DNA of 64,000 bases from Elephas maximus indicus. Lineage: Eukaryota; Chordata; Mammalia; Proboscidea; Elephantidae. The notes below the pieces were generated by a model that did no database searches, was not told where the DNA came from, and saw only the letters and a program-made list of their open reading frames with translations. Location: the NCBI RefSeq assembly GCF_024166365.1, contig NC_064838.1, forward strand, positions 3,551,501-3,615,500, given 5' to 3'. A program made the position numbers and the translations under genes. Below, in pieces: positions 12,513 to 24,604 of this stretch (its first letter is position 1; each line of letters starts with the position of its first letter).

Positions 12513-12664
12513 ATGTGTGTGTGTATACACGTGTGTGTACACGTGTGTGTGTGCGTGTGCGCACTCGTGCATGTGTGTATGTGTGTGCACGCGTATGCAC
12601 GTGTGTGCGTGCGTGTGCACATGTGTGCGTGCGTACGTGTGTGTGTGTACACGTGTGTGTGTAT
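12513..12664. repeat. TG-rich alternating purine-pyrimidine microsatellite
   Basis: About 150 bp of almost unbroken alternation of purine and pyrimidine: TG and CG steps mixed with TA and CA, including several 'gtacacgtgt' and 'gtgcacgcgt' palindromic stretches. A slip near 'cactcgtgc' breaks the alternation once. Such tracts are classic candidates for left-handed Z-DNA and are usually length-variable. The apparent reading frames through it are low-complexity artefacts. Confidence 0.95.
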
Positions 12665-12752
12665 GAAAATTAACTATATTCTTGATTTCAGATTCCCCAC
12701 CAACCATGGTCAGGACCTTGTATCACATGTTCTTCCTGTTTATGAAATCACA

Positions 12753-12925
12753 TTAAAAAAAAAAAGCCAAACCTGTTGCCATCAAGTCGATTCTGACTTA
12801 TAGCGACGCTATAGGACATAGTAGAACTGCCCCATAGGGTTTCCAAGGAGTGCCTGGTGGATTCAAACTGCCAGGCTTTTGGTTAGCAGTCAGACTCTTA
12901 ACCACTGTGCTACTAGGGTTTCCAT
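12753..12925 (-). repeat. AfroSINE, short form
   Basis: Clean minus-strand copy. It runs from an A-run and 'cctgttgccatcaagtcgat' through 'ctgccccatagggtttccaa' to 'gtgctactagggtttcc'. Lacks the middle insert of the long form. Confidence 0.93.
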
Positions 12926-13318
12926 GAAATCACATAGCTCTTCTTTATGTCAAAATTAGAATGTATATGTAATATGTATAATATTATTTAGTGGTTTATT
13001 TAGCCTGACTATACGTTCTTAATTATTCTTATTGTTTCTGTGAGAGGTAACTAAAGCTGACTAGTAAAACAGTAGTTCGTATCTGGGTAATTCCTTTAAT
13101 TAGCTAGCTTTGAAAATGTTCCGACTTCAGTAGGAGACTATTGTCTTGCCTGACAGATCTAATTATATAAATATTACTTTTTCTCTTTTTATTTTTGTAA
13201 GGCCTAGCCAAAGATAAGTTTTGAGATAGGTATAATGTTTAGAAAAAAATTTGTAACTTTACTTTTTAAAAATCTTTTTATATTAAAAATTTTTTATTGT
13301 GGTAAATTAAATATATTT

Positions 13319-13477
13319 AAAAAACCCATTTCTGTCAGGTTGATTCCGACTCATAGCGACCCCAAAGGACAGATTAGAACTGCCCCATAGAGTTTCCAAA
13401 GAGCACTTGGTGGATATGAACTGCCGAACTTGTGGTTAGTAGCTGTAGCTCTTAACCACTCTGCCACCAGGGTTTCC
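13319..13477 (-). repeat. AfroSINE, short form
   Basis: Starts 'aaaacccatttctgtcaggt' and ends 'ctgccaccagggtttcc'. The tail block 'ttccgactcatagcgacccc' is intact. Inserted in an old L1. Confidence 0.93.
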
Positions 13478-13670
13478 AAATTATATACAGTTTCCAAATT
13501 ATATCCACTGTGTTGTGCAACCACCACCACTATTTCCAGCATTTTTTCATCACCCCAGATAGAAACTCCGTGTCCACTGGGCAGTCACTCCCCATCCCCT
13601 GCTCCCTCAGCCCTTGGCAACCAGCAGTCTACGCTCGTACCTGTACATTTGCCTCTTCTAGTTGTTTCAT

Positions 13671-13830
13671 GGAAACCCTGGTGGCGTAGTGGTTGGGAGC
13701 TCAGCTGCTAACCAAGGGGTCTGCAGTTTGGGTCCACCAGGCGCTCCTTGGAAACCCTATGGGGCAGTTCTCCTCTGGTCTATAGGGTCGCTATGAGTCG
13801 GAACCACCTTGATGGCAATGGGGCAGTGGG
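13671..13830 (+). repeat. AfroSINE, short form, near consensus
   Basis: Starts 'ggaaaccctggtggcgtagt' and ends around 'gatggcaatggggcag'. The head retains Pol III A-box-like spacing expected of a tRNA-derived SINE. One of the better-preserved copies here, so probably younger. Confidence 0.94.
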
Positions 13831-14183
13831 TAGTTATTTCATGTAAAGGGATCACACGGTGTTCGTCCTTTTATGTCTGATGTACTTCACTTAGCTTACT
13901 GTTTTTAAGGTTCTTCTATGCCGTAGCATGTTATCAGAACTTCATTTTTCTTTATGACTGAATTATTTCTTTTTCAAATATACTGAATTCCTAAGGAAGA
14001 TTTGGGGAAAGGAAGTTTTCAAATGTAGAAAGAGGTTATATACATTCACTTTCTTTCTATTGGTGGTTTTTTTTCTTTCTATGGTTAGCTTATGTTTGGG
14101 GCATACCTTGTTTAATTTTTGTGTGATGCCTCAGGGCTCAGGTATTTATGTTTTCTATTCCTATATTATGTTTTCTCTTCCTG

Positions 14184-14231
14184 TAGGGTCGCTATGAGTC
14201 GGAATTGACTCAACGGCAACAGGTTTTTTTT
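14184..14231 (+). repeat. 5'-truncated AfroSINE tail fragment
   Basis: Only the last ~45 bp of the SINE is present ('tagggtcgctatgagtcgga' to 'caacggcaacagg'), followed by a T-run. Head and middle are missing. Confidence 0.85.
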
Positions 14232-14580
14232 TATTCCTATTGTGCTATTCTATTTTTTTTATTCTCTGAAGAAAAATGATTCTATTGCATAAGAGTAGTA
14301 ATTATAATAGTATTATTTTGGTAAGTAACTTTCTTACATTTGAGAGAAATCAAAAGTTTTTGAGGTTGTTAAATTTTTAACATGGTACTTATATTAATTG
14401 ACTAACACAGCCTAAGGTCACCTCGCGTTGGCCTTTGACAGTCTAGGTGTTATTCCAGAGTATTTAACGTTTCTAATTTCCAGCTGTCCTATATTGACGT
14501 AAGAACAGTTTTAGGGAAACCAAATAAAATGGTGTCATTGAATTCTGAAAAGTACTGTTTTTTTTTTTTTTTTTTTGCAG

Positions 14581-14654
14581 GGGCCTGGAATAGGAAATGC
14601 CTCTCTTTCCACTTTTGGTTTTGTGGGAGCTGCACTTGAAATCATTTTGATTTT
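14581..14654 (+). CDS. LMBR1: LMBR1 coding exon
   Basis: 74-bp exon after a strong acceptor with a long T-run (ending 'ttttttgcag') and before donor tt|gtatcc. It reads GPGIGNASLSTFGFVG then AALEIILI, ending with two bases of a Phe codon (phase 2). It begins the next hydrophobic helix of the membrane domain. Its join to the following exon restores a continuous frame, which supports both splice sites. It lies 3.2 kb downstream of the previous exon, in an intron that holds SINEs, an old L1 and a microsatellite. Confidence 0.95.
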
Positions 14655-14897
14655 GTATCCTTTCTTAAGTAAACATTCTGTCTTTTAACAAGTATTTTGT
14701 CTAGTTTCCTGGGACAGTGGTGATTTACTAAGACACTTGCCTAGAAGAAAAAGAACAGGTCAGTCTTCCTCAAGCACTTGAAGTGGCTTTTTGTTTTGTT
14801 TTGTTTTTCCTTTGAGTCTTAAGACTTTTTGGAGACTGCTGAGAACTTCAGGAAAACGTGCATTCCTTTGGAGAGTTTTTCCCTTGATTTTTCACAG

Positions 14898-14988
14898 CTA
14901 TCTTATGGTGTCCTCTGTTGTCGGTTTCTATAGCCTCCGATTTTTTGGAAACTTTACTCCCAAGAAGGATGACACAACCATGACAAAG
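14898..14988 (+). CDS. LMBR1: LMBR1 coding exon
   Basis: 91-bp exon between acceptor 'gatttttcacag' and donor aag|gtaagg, 243 bp after the previous one. It completes the split Phe codon, then reads YLMVSSVVGFYSLRFFGNFT and PKKDDTTMTK. The first part finishes a transmembrane helix. The rest is a basic and acidic loop. The previous exon plus this one make 55 codons exactly. YLMVSSVVGFYS is strongly conserved in the LMBR1 family. Confidence 0.96.
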
Positions 14989-15603
14989 GTAAGGCAAAGT
15001 CTTAGGTGACTCTGGCCTCCCTTTTGCCTCCAAGACAAATGGACTGTTTTATTTAGTAATTGCCCTGAATGGTTCATTTGCAGTGATAGGTATTTGTTTG
15101 TGAGTTGCATAAACACAAACTGGAAGATTTTCAGAATGCTGAATGAGTGGGAAAGGATGTGCTGTGTTTAATTTGGATGGCATCCATTCACTCGTAAAAT
15201 GCACGGAACTGCCGAGCTTGTTAACTAGCTATAGAAAGCTAGTGAAAGGACTTCTTTTCCTCTAAAGAAAACGTATTGCTAATGAGTAACTTTGATTGTG
15301 CTAACTGTACCTCAGGGAGATTGTTTGAAATCTGAAGAACTTGGTTGCTACAAGTATTAGAGACAAAGTATTTCAAATTTGAATAATTAAAGTAAGACCG
15401 AAGAGTTCTATTCAGAATCATTTTGTAGTCTGGGGCTAATTTGACTTTCTGCAATATGTCGTTGGCTTCAGAATAACAAAGGCTGTTATTTTATGTAGTG
15501 ACTCTGTGTAAAATATTCCCACAGGCTGACGATGAAGGTTAATAAGAGATGCTGGCTTGTTTTTATATATGTTCTATATTTTAGCCTATTCTTGAAAGGG
15601 AAA

Positions 15604-15633
15604 TATATATATACATACACACACACACATATA
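15604..15633. repeat. Short TA/CA microsatellite
   Basis: A run of 'tatatatacatacacacaca' type, about 30 bp, in an LMBR1 intron. Confidence 0.85.
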
Positions 15634-15746
15634 AAAACTTATTTAATTTGCTATAACTTCTATAAAGAACTGGAGATACTTAGCATCCAGTTTAAGTGAT
15701 CATAAATATTAATCAGTATTTTCAGCTCCTCTATTTCATATGAATA

Positions 15747-15924
15747 AGGAGCCCTGATGGCGCAGTGATTAAGTGCTCGAATGCTAATGAAAGGTTGGCA
15801 GTTCGAGCTCATGGGAGAAAGATACGCTTTCTGCTTCTGTGAAGGTTTACAGCCTTGGGAGCCCTATGGGGCAGCTCTTCTCGGTCCTAGAGGGTCGAAA
15901 TCGACTCCATAGAAATGAGTTTAT
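15747..15924 (+). repeat. AfroSINE-like SINE, diverged
   Basis: 'aaggagccctgatggcgcag' head, 'ggttggcagttcgagctcat' middle and 'agagggtcgaaatcgactcc' tail on the plus strand. The tail has a deletion that removes part of the 'tatgagtcgg' block. Confidence 0.9.
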
Positions 15925-16455
15925 TTAACAGGAAGAATAAGCATAGGCTACATTGAAAATGATTTACTAGAATTTAGGTTTTGCATTTCTCTTAGACATT
16001 TAATATGTCTCTTTGACATTTTAAGCATAATAGCTAAGGATATTAGAAGTAGAAATTATATAAAAAATCTTGAGCAGTAGTCTGACTTAAAAAATACAGT
16101 CAGAAGTATTAAATGCATTTGTTCTTTTTTACTTGACGGCAAAGCTCTTTAAAATTGGCAGCTACAATTAATAGTGTAAAATGCAGTGTCTCAAGTGTAT
16201 AATAATATAAGTGTTCTATAACTTTGTATTTGTATCAGGTGTTACAAACATCTTCTAGAACTTACTGATATAACTTTAAACGTCTATAGAAAAAGCTTAT
16301 TATCCTCTTTAAATTCTATTTGGAGCAGTGTCATTAAGAGGCTGGCGGAGTACAGTAGGTAACTAGAATGGACAGTGTTTTCTTAGAATATGAACAGATT
16401 TTATTTATCATCCTACCCTTTAACTGCCAGGTACTCTTTCTAATTTCTCAAACAG

Positions 16456-16522
16456 ATCATTGGGAATTGTGTGTCAATCTTGGTCCTGAGCTCTGCACTG
16501 CCTGTGATGTCAAGAACACTGG
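16456..16522 (+). CDS. LMBR1: LMBR1 coding exon
   Basis: 67-bp exon between acceptor 'atttctcaaacag' and donor gg|gtaaat. It reads IIGNCVSILVLSSALPVMSR then TL and the first base of Gly (phase 1). IIGNCV..LVLSSALPV is a hallmark hydrophobic segment of the LMBR1 family and a further membrane helix. The intron that follows is the largest in the window at about 22.4 kb and carries most of the transposons. The phase matches the next exon at 38970, so no coding exon needs to be missing between them. Confidence 0.96.
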
Positions 16523-19500
16523 GTAAATTTCAATGAGAAGTTTTTCGTTTAAAATTTAGACCTTTATAAGATACCTCTACTAAGTGTCTTTCCTTTAGTT
16601 TCTAAACTTTTTCAAAATACCACATTTGGAATATAATGCTTCCTCCCACGTTATTTTATACTTGTATTTCTACTTCATTCTGCTATGATATGTATAGGGC
16701 CATACTAAGACAAGTAATTTTATTAAGTAAGGACCTTTTTTTTTCTTAACGTGCCTGCAGGCATTCCTTCATCAAACGTGAAGCATATTTTTTCACTGGC
16801 TTATTAAACTTTTGCATCCTCTAGTGAGGAAGCTGGGATTTTTTTTTTTTAAAAGAAGTTTATTTTGTAGGAAATGTTAAATTAATTTTTCTTATAAAAA
16901 TTTTTTGAAAGTTACAATTTAGTATGTGATTTAAAAAATTGATAATTTGTAAAAAGTATTCTTCAGCTGCTTTGTGTCCATGAAATAAACTTGAAAGCAA
17001 TGCGACCTGTGGAAGCACACATTGACTCAAAGTGCATATTTGTTCATGTAGGTGTTACTTGCCTGTCATTAGTATTTTTTTCTTAATTTTTCAATTTTCA
17101 AAGAATTTTAGTGATCATTTACAAGTAAAACACATTTTCACTTTGTCGTGAAGATAGCTGAATAAATCTTTGGCCTTATTATCTTCTATAAAGCGATATT
17201 GCAAATTGTGTTCTCAGTTCTTGCCTAAATATTATTTCAGACAGGAATTTTCCTTAGGCAGTTATGTTAGATTCTCTAGACTTAGGTTTTAACTTGAGTG
17301 TTCATAAATGATTTGAAAAATCAGTCACTAAACTTCAACAACTTGCTCATAACAAAAATCAATAGTAACTTTGAATTGCTTTTGTTTTAGCTCTTGTATT
17401 ACTTCCTTTATTTATACAGGATTTATAGACATCTGAGATACAGGCAGTGCCAAGGAAATATAAGCTTTGTGGTTATCTTCATAATTCTTACAAGGAATTT
17501 CATATTTCAGTAAAAAGTGAAATCTAAGTATAAATGGAAAAAGGACCACTGTTCCACAGGCTGATAACAAACTTGTTTACTCAACGTTCTTAACTTCCTT
17601 TGTGTTTGCGTTATAGGACTTACTATTGTTTTCACATCTGTTTATAGTGTGCTAATCTTAAAATGCCAAAAATAGCACTTTTAACCAGATTTGAAGCTAA
17701 ATGTTACCATTTATATTATGACAGTCCAGCAAATAACTTTTGTAATATCACAAATACGCAACTATTTTAATATTCATGAAACTAATTTTCTGTGCTTTGC
17801 TGTTTAAGGTTTATTGTTAGTATGTGCTGATTCTATGGAAGAAATTTACATGCTGAGTATAGTTTTAATACAAAGAAAACAAATTAATGGTAAAATTTAC
17901 TTTTTGAGACCAACAAATTAAATTCCTGAGTAGTTTGCCATAGAGATAAATAAAAAGAGGGAAAAAAAAGATGGAACAATTAAAATGCAGCTAACAAATG
18001 CCTGGACACAGCTGTCCAAACAGGATTAATAGAGCGCAGTGGAGTACAGTGAGTCATGTGGCGCCTTGCAGAACGTCAACACGCACTGCGTTACACGTTA
18101 TGCCCGATGGCCCTGAATAGATGAAAAGAAGTAAATACGTTAAACAGATTCATAGAGGCTTTTCATAGTATTAAAAAAGCAAATTTCTCGACTAGAATAA
18201 AAAGCTTTATTTTAGTATTATGGGAAATGCGAACTAGAATTACTTTGTAATTCCTCTATTAACCCTTTAGAATTCAGTCTTTGACTTAAGAAGATAAAAT
18301 ATAGACAGTTGTCATGAATATGATCCTAGTGTATGACGGAGTTTTAATTTACTAGCTGAAAAGCTCGTAAGTTAGAGAGTACGTTTAACAACTGCATCCC
18401 AAGCTGGGAAGTTTTTCACTCTACCTATTATTGCCTCTCACAAGTAAATCCTGACCTTGAGTGTGGCCCCATTTACTTTCTGAAATTGGCTAGCAGCATC
18501 CCATTGCTCAGAGCAAAATGAGAAATGAAGTAAAAAGAGAAATCATAATTTGCCTGCATGTGTGCAGTTTTTCTCTTACTTCAGTAGCTTTTTAGTGAAG
18601 ACTATAAATTTAATTGTGAACCTGAAAATACATTGAATGCAGTATCAAATACTTAAATTGGTGATACTTTTGTTTCAAAAATGGAAGTGTTTTGCAGGTT
18701 TTTTTTTTTTTCTTTTTAACCATTTGTCAGCTGCTATTATTAGTGAATGATAGGCATTATAGACTTTAGCTCTGGTTTTATAGCTCTTTAAGTACAGTGT
18801 GTAGGACACATTTACTGAAGAATTCCTGTTAAATAAAAAAAAATTTTTTTTTTTTTAGCTTGTTATATTTCATTGTGGAAACTTTTTATGCTGTTTGAAA
18901 AATCCCCACTTAGTAAATTTTATAAACATATCACTTGCCACAAAGAATTAAGTTGTGAGGAAAATTGTGACTGTGTTATTTTAGTCGAATGTAATGATTA
19001 TCAGTGGTAGCTTTGTAGTCCATAGGAAATACAAGAGTCTGTGCATAATTTTCTTATTAGAACCCTTTAAGACCCTTTGAAACTAATGCTATGCCGCTCC
19101 ATAGAATTTCCAAAATACTATTTTCCTGCCTGTGTAGGCTTCAGTTTCCAAGATTTCAAATGTTTTTTGAATTTGATGTACATGTTTTTAGTAAACAATT
19201 TACTACTTAGTTTAACAGACCCTCAAGGTGGTTAGAGGAGATGCTTGGCAAACAAGGTGAAAACAGAACGAGATCAAACCTAATAACTCATCTGTGGATG
19301 CCGATACTTTTCTGTCATAAAATATTTTAAATGTCTTTACTACACTTATCACAGTTGCAATGGATTTTCTAAGAATAGGTTTTATACAATGGCTGATATG
19401 CTCTTTATTGTGATTAATCAAGAAACAACTTAGATTTGGACATTTTTTGCATTATCTTTTATTTGAAATCTCCTTTTACCAAAGGGGAAATTTTTTCTCA

Positions 19501-20880
19501 AATGCATCCAACAGACTTTGCAATACTTTTACTAATTTCTATTTTAAAATTATTTTTTATAATTATGTTTTCATCCTGAAGCTCTTTATGCAACTTGTAG
19601 GTTATAAAAAATACAAGGCCCAAATGCAGTTTTTTGGGGAAAAAAAAAAAGGAAAACATGCTCATGGTATTAGCACATAAATACTTTTGCAAATGCAGTT
19701 TGAATTTAAGTTTTTCCACATATTTCTCATCCAGTACCCATACAGTCCATTACTTTTAGGAGATAAAGTGGATTATTCTCTTTTGTTTCCTTGATGAAGG
19801 GACTCTGTTTAAAAACCAGTCTTTTTTAGAGAGGTCTTTATTTGGGATCACATAAGTACACTACTAATCTTTACCCTCGACTTTCTCTTTCCATTTCCCT
19901 GTGTGAAACTGAAATACAGATACTTAAAAATAACAAATGTGGAATAAAACTATAAATCTTAGTATATGTTCCTAATTGTGACTTTGATGTAAAAAATAAA
20001 TCCAAACCCCACATTGAAAATTTTTCAGCACGAAATTGCCCATAACTTCATTATATTCAGTTATATTGTAGAAAATTAATAAATGACTGCTACTAATTAG
20101 CATTTAAGTGATTATTAATGCCCTTAATTTTGAAAAATAAGTTTGTATAAAAACAAAAAACAGGATTTTTGAGAGTAAAACATTCTTTAAGTAAACTGTT
20201 CTCTGTCAAATGTCTACAACAGTTAAGAGACCAAATAATGATAACTCTAGCAAATCACATTCCCACTCTCTGCCTGTCATGTTTTTCCTGTGCCGCACTG
20301 GCTTCTGGGCCCATGCGTGATCCCATCTGAGGATAGGTCACATTGGTCAGACATGTCTAAACAATTTAGCTATCTGCTGATACACATGAAAATATCTTAA
20401 ATTTAGTTTATATTTTAAAATAAGATTATTCATATGAAAATAATTCCAGTCATGATCATTTAGCTGGAAGAATCTTTAAAATGTAATGTAGCCAAGCTCC
20501 TATCTTATTAAAAATCTTCTAGTTAAACTGTATGTGATAAGGCTCTAATTTATATTAAAAATAAAAAAGCCTAACCTAGCTAAGTATTTTTAATAATATG
20601 CATATACATAGTTAACTGTGATACAGATAAACAGATTATCTTCTTATCTGTAGAAAATTTTATTTTAAATTTTTAATTATATAAATGAATACATGAATAA
20701 AGAATATTAGAAATAAGACTAAAATTCCTATGACTGCCACTTTTAATGTCAGTCCCTTCCATAGAGTTCCCAGGAACCAGTTTGGTTTATATCTTTTGAT
20801 GTCTTTTTTTGTGCTTTTATATACATGTATGGTATGCTCTGTAGGACATTTAAAAACTCTCACCATGGGTATCACTTTGT
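16523..20880. other. Large-intron segment, AT-rich, few repeats
   Basis: This 4.3-kb stretch of LMBR1 intron contains none of the obvious SINE, L1 or LTR text that fills the rest of the intron. I see only short A and T runs. No exon-like frame with splice sites was found. Its freedom from young insertions makes it the best place in the window to look for conserved regulatory elements, although none can be recognised from one sequence. Confidence 0.5.
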
Positions 20881-20881
20881 G

Positions 20882-22400
20882 TCTTAGTTATCAGTGCTGC
20901 TGTAACAGAAATGCCACAAGTGGATGGCTTTAACAAAGAGAAATGTATTGTCTCACAGTCTAGTAGTCTAGAAGTCCAAATTTAGGGCACCAGTTCCAGG
21001 GGAAGGCTTTCTCTCTCTGTCGGCTCTGGGGGAAGGTCCTTGGGTCCTTGTCATCAGTCTTCCCCTGGACTAGGAGCTTCTCACACAGGGACCCTGGGTC
21101 CAAAGGACATGTGCTGTTCCTGGTGCTGCTTTCTTGGTAGTATGAAGTTCCCCCAAAATTTATGTCCTTGCCACATGTAAAACATATTCACACCATCATA
21201 TCATAGCAAAAGTCTCAATTCAACTGTAAGTCCAAAATCTAAAAATTCTTCATCTATGAAATTTAGAATACAAGTTATCTGCCTCCAAACTACAATGGTG
21301 GAACAGGTACAAGATAGACACTTCCATTACAAATGGGAGAAATAGAAGGGAAAGAAGTGATAACAGGCACCAAGCAAGTCAGCAGAACACATTACATTAG
21401 ATTACATTACATTAGCTCTCAAGGCTTGAAAATAATCCTGTGTTCTCTGAGACTATTTAGGCAATGGCTCTGCCCTCCAGATTCTGGGTGTTGCCCACAC
21501 TCTCCAGATTCTGGGTGGAGGTCTCTCAGCCCTGAGCTTCAGCTCAGCCTTCCAGGCCCCCACTGTAAAGGCAACTCTGCTTCCTGTGTTCCTTGTCTCT
21601 AAAGTTTCTGCTTCCTGGTTCTGTGGCTTCTTGTGCCCCTTGGACATCACTGCCCTATGTGCCCTGCTTGGGCAAGTGTTCCAAAGCTCTTCAGCACCAT
21701 CAGTAAAGTGCCTGGAGGCACCTCACTCCACCAGTAAACTTCGGCCTGAACACATTCAGCGGTCTTGGTGCATGGGTCAGCAAGCCTAGCTCCACCAATA
21801 AGTGCCTGGAGGCGCCCCACTGTGCCAGGAATCCTTCTGTGCAAAGGCACTCAGCTCTCTCGCTCCATGGGTTGGCACCAGCACTGTCTCGTGCTAGTCT
21901 CCTGGTTGTGCTGCTGCGATTGCTCTGCTGCTGCTGTTTCTCTGCTGCCGTCTCCAGCGTAACAGTTCTCCTCACTTCCTTCGGAATCCTCACCAGAGTT
22001 GTCATTGATGCCCATAATTCTAGCAACAGTCTCTTCAAGACAATCTAGGCTTTTATTATTATGCTTTAAAACTCTTCCAGCATCTACTGATTCACTTTCA
22101 ACACCGCTTCCACATTTTAGATCTGTTATAGCAGCACCCCGCTCCTTCGGGTACCAAATTCTGTCTTATTCATCTGGTGCTGCTATAACAAATCCACAAG
22201 TAGATGGCTTTAACAAAGAGAAATTTATTCTCTCACACTCTTGGAGGCTAGAAGTCTGAATTCAGGGTGCCAGCTCCAGGGGAAAGCTTTCTCTCTCTGT
22301 CTGCTCTGGGGGAAGGAGGAGGAGCTTCTCAGCACAGGGACCTCCTGTCCAAAGGACTCAAGCTCCTGGCTCTTCTTGCTTGGTCTCTCTGCTCACTTCT
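20882..22400 (-). mobile_element. ERVL-MaLR-type provirus relic with two LTR pieces
   Basis: Two related LTR segments flank an internal region. The left one begins 'tgtgtcttagttatcagtgc' at 20882. The right one begins near 22163 with 'gtcttattcatctggtgctg'. Both contain 'ggatggctttaacaaagaga' and 'ccagctccaggggaa'-like blocks. The phrase 'gggtaccaaattctgtctta' just before the right LTR is the usual internal/LTR boundary of MaLR elements read in reverse. The internal part (about 21160-22160) has no viral genes that I recognise, as is normal for MaLR. The right LTR is cut off by the L1 that begins at ~22404. The family name is from memory of boundary phrases. Confidence 0.7.
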
Positions 22401-22403
22401 TCG

Positions 22404-24604
22404 TTTGTTTAATAATTCTTATTGTGCTTTAAGTGAAAGTTTACAAATCAAGTCAGTCTCTCACACAAAAACCCATATACACCTTGCTATACACTCCCAA
22501 TTACTCTCCCCCTAATGAGACAGCCTGCTCTCTCCCTCCACTCTCTCTTTTCGTGTCCATTTCGCCAGCTTCTAACCCCCTCCACCCTTTCAGCTCCCCT
22601 CCAGGCAGGAGATACCAACATAGTCTCAAGTGTCCACCTGATCCAAGAAGCTCACTCCTCACCAGTATCCATCTCCAACCCATTGTCCAGTCCAATCCAT
22701 GTCTGAAGAGTTGGCTTTGGGAATGGTTCCTGTCCTGGGCCAACAGAAGGTCTGGGGGCCATGACCACCGGGGTCCTTCTAGAATTGAAATTCTCTGAAT
22801 TTCTTTATTCCATCCTCAATGTCTTCTATAATCCAGTCTTTTTTGAGCAGGGTATTGTTCAGTTTCCAAGTGTTTGATTTCTTTTCCCTGCTTTCCTGTT
22901 ACTGATTTCCACTTTTATGACCTCATGGTCAGGGAAGATGCTTTGTAATATTTCAATGTTTTGGATTCTGCTAAGGCTTGCTTTATGACCTAATATGTGG
23001 TCTATTCTAGAGAATATGCCATGTGCACTAGAAAAGAAAGTATACTTGGTTGCTGTTGGGTGGAGTGTTCTGTGTATGTCTACGAGGTGAAGTTGGTTGA
23101 TTGGGGCATTTAGATCTTCTGTGTCTTTATTCAGCTTCTTTCTGGATGTCCTGTCCTTCACTGAAAGTGGTGTGTTGAAGTCTCCTACTATTATTGTGGA
23201 GCTGTGTATCTCACTTTTCAATGCTAGTAGAGTTTTTTTTTTATGTATCTTGCAGCCCTGTCATTGGATGCATAAATATTTAATATGGTTATGTCTTCTT
23301 GGTGTATTGTCCCTTTAATCATTATATAGTATCCTTCCTTAGCCTTTCTGATGGATTTAACTTTAAAGTCTATTTTGTCAGAAATTAATATTGCCACTCC
23401 TGCTCTTTTTTGATTGTTGTTTGCTTGATATGTTTTTCCATCCTTTGAGTTTTAATTTGTGTCTTTAAGTCTAAGGTGTGTCTCTTGTAGGCAGTATATA
23501 GTTGGATCTTGTTTTTTAATCCATTCTGCCATTCTCTGTCTCTTTATTGGTGCATTTAGTCCATTGACATTCAGGGTAGTTATGGATAGGTGTGAATTTA
23601 GTGCTATCATTTTGATGTGTTGTCAACAGTTTCTTTTTCCCACTTGATTTTATGTGCTGAGTAGATTGTCTTTATATATTGTTCTTTCCTCATATTTGTT
23701 GTTGTCGATTTTGTTTCTGCTGAGTCTGTATTTTTCCCTTGTATTTTATTTTAATGAGTAGGATAGTTTGTCTCCTTTGTGGTTTCCTTATTATTTACCC
23801 CTATTTTTCTAAATTTGAAACTAACTTTTATTTCTTTGTATCGCTGTATCTTCCTCTCCATATGGAAGGTAGGTGTATGATTACATTTCTTTGTCCCTCT
23901 TTATTATTTTAATGTTGCCTTTTCTTTTATATAATAACATTACTATTACCCTGTTTTAGGCTTTTTTTTTTTTTTTTTTCTTTCCTTTGCTTTTGACTTC
24001 TGGTTGCTCTGCCCAGTGTTCTACTCTTGGGTTGATACCTGATATTATTGATTTTCTAACCAAAGAACTCCCTTTAGTATTTCTTGTAGTTTTGGTTTGG
24101 TTTTTACAAATTCCCTAAACTTGTGTTTATCTGGAAATGTCTTAATTTCACCTTCATATTGAAGAGATAGTTTTGCTGGATATATGATTCTTGCAAGGCA
24201 ATTTTTTTCTTTCAATTTTTTGAATATGTCGTCTCATTGCCTTCTTGCCTGCATGGTTTCTGCCGAGTAGTCCGAGCTTATTATTATTGGCTCTCCTTTG
24301 TAGGTGACTTTTTGTTTATCCCTCACTGCTCTCATAATTCTCTCTTTACCTTTGGTTTTGGTAAGTTTTTTTTCAATAATATGTTTTGGTGACTTTCTTT
24401 TAAGATCTACCTTATGTGGAGTTTGATTAGTACCTTGGATTGGTATCTTCTCATCTTTGATAATATCAGGGAAGTTTTCTGCCAATGAATCTTCAACGAT
24501 TTTCTCTGTATTTTATGTCATCCCTCCCTGTTTTGGTACTCCAATCACTCATAGGTTATTTCTCTTGATAGAGTTCCACATTATATTCTTCATTTTTTAA
24601 AATT
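22404..24604 (-). mobile_element. L1 fragment, minus strand, with a large internal deletion
   Basis: The 3' UTR part (22404-~22783) matches 1814-2180 of the full-length L1. The text then jumps directly to the endonuclease region, matching from ~5790 of that copy. About 3.6 kb, covering most of ORF2 including the reverse transcriptase, is missing. The remainder runs through ORF2 endonuclease (22859-23221: IIVGDFNTPLS, FSRIDHILG) and part of ORF1 (24234-24485), and stops at ~24604. There it abuts another L1 in the opposite orientation. Not functional. Confidence 0.88.

Larger units (their letters stand above)
13280..13970 (-). mobile_element. Old L1 3'-region fragment split by two SINEs
   Basis: The pieces before, between and after two SINEs read as the antisense of an old L1 3' region, with recognisable phrases such as 'gtgcaaccaccaccactatt', 'ttttatgtctgatgtacttc' and 'tatgccgtagcatgttatca'. 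The SINEs at 13319-13477 (minus) and 13671-13830 (plus) were inserted later, in opposite orientations. Confidence 0.7.

Noticed and set aside
12464..12803. His/Thr- and Cys/Val-rich frames near 12.5 kb
   Set aside because: Low-complexity translation of the TG-rich microsatellite.
13671..13830. tRNA gene signals at SINE heads
   Set aside because: The box-like head belongs to a dispersed tRNA-derived SINE. There is no cloverleaf with an intact acceptor stem.
14820..15009. Frame 14791-15009 as a single gene
   Set aside because: It is the LMBR1 exon at 14898-14988 read through into both flanking introns.
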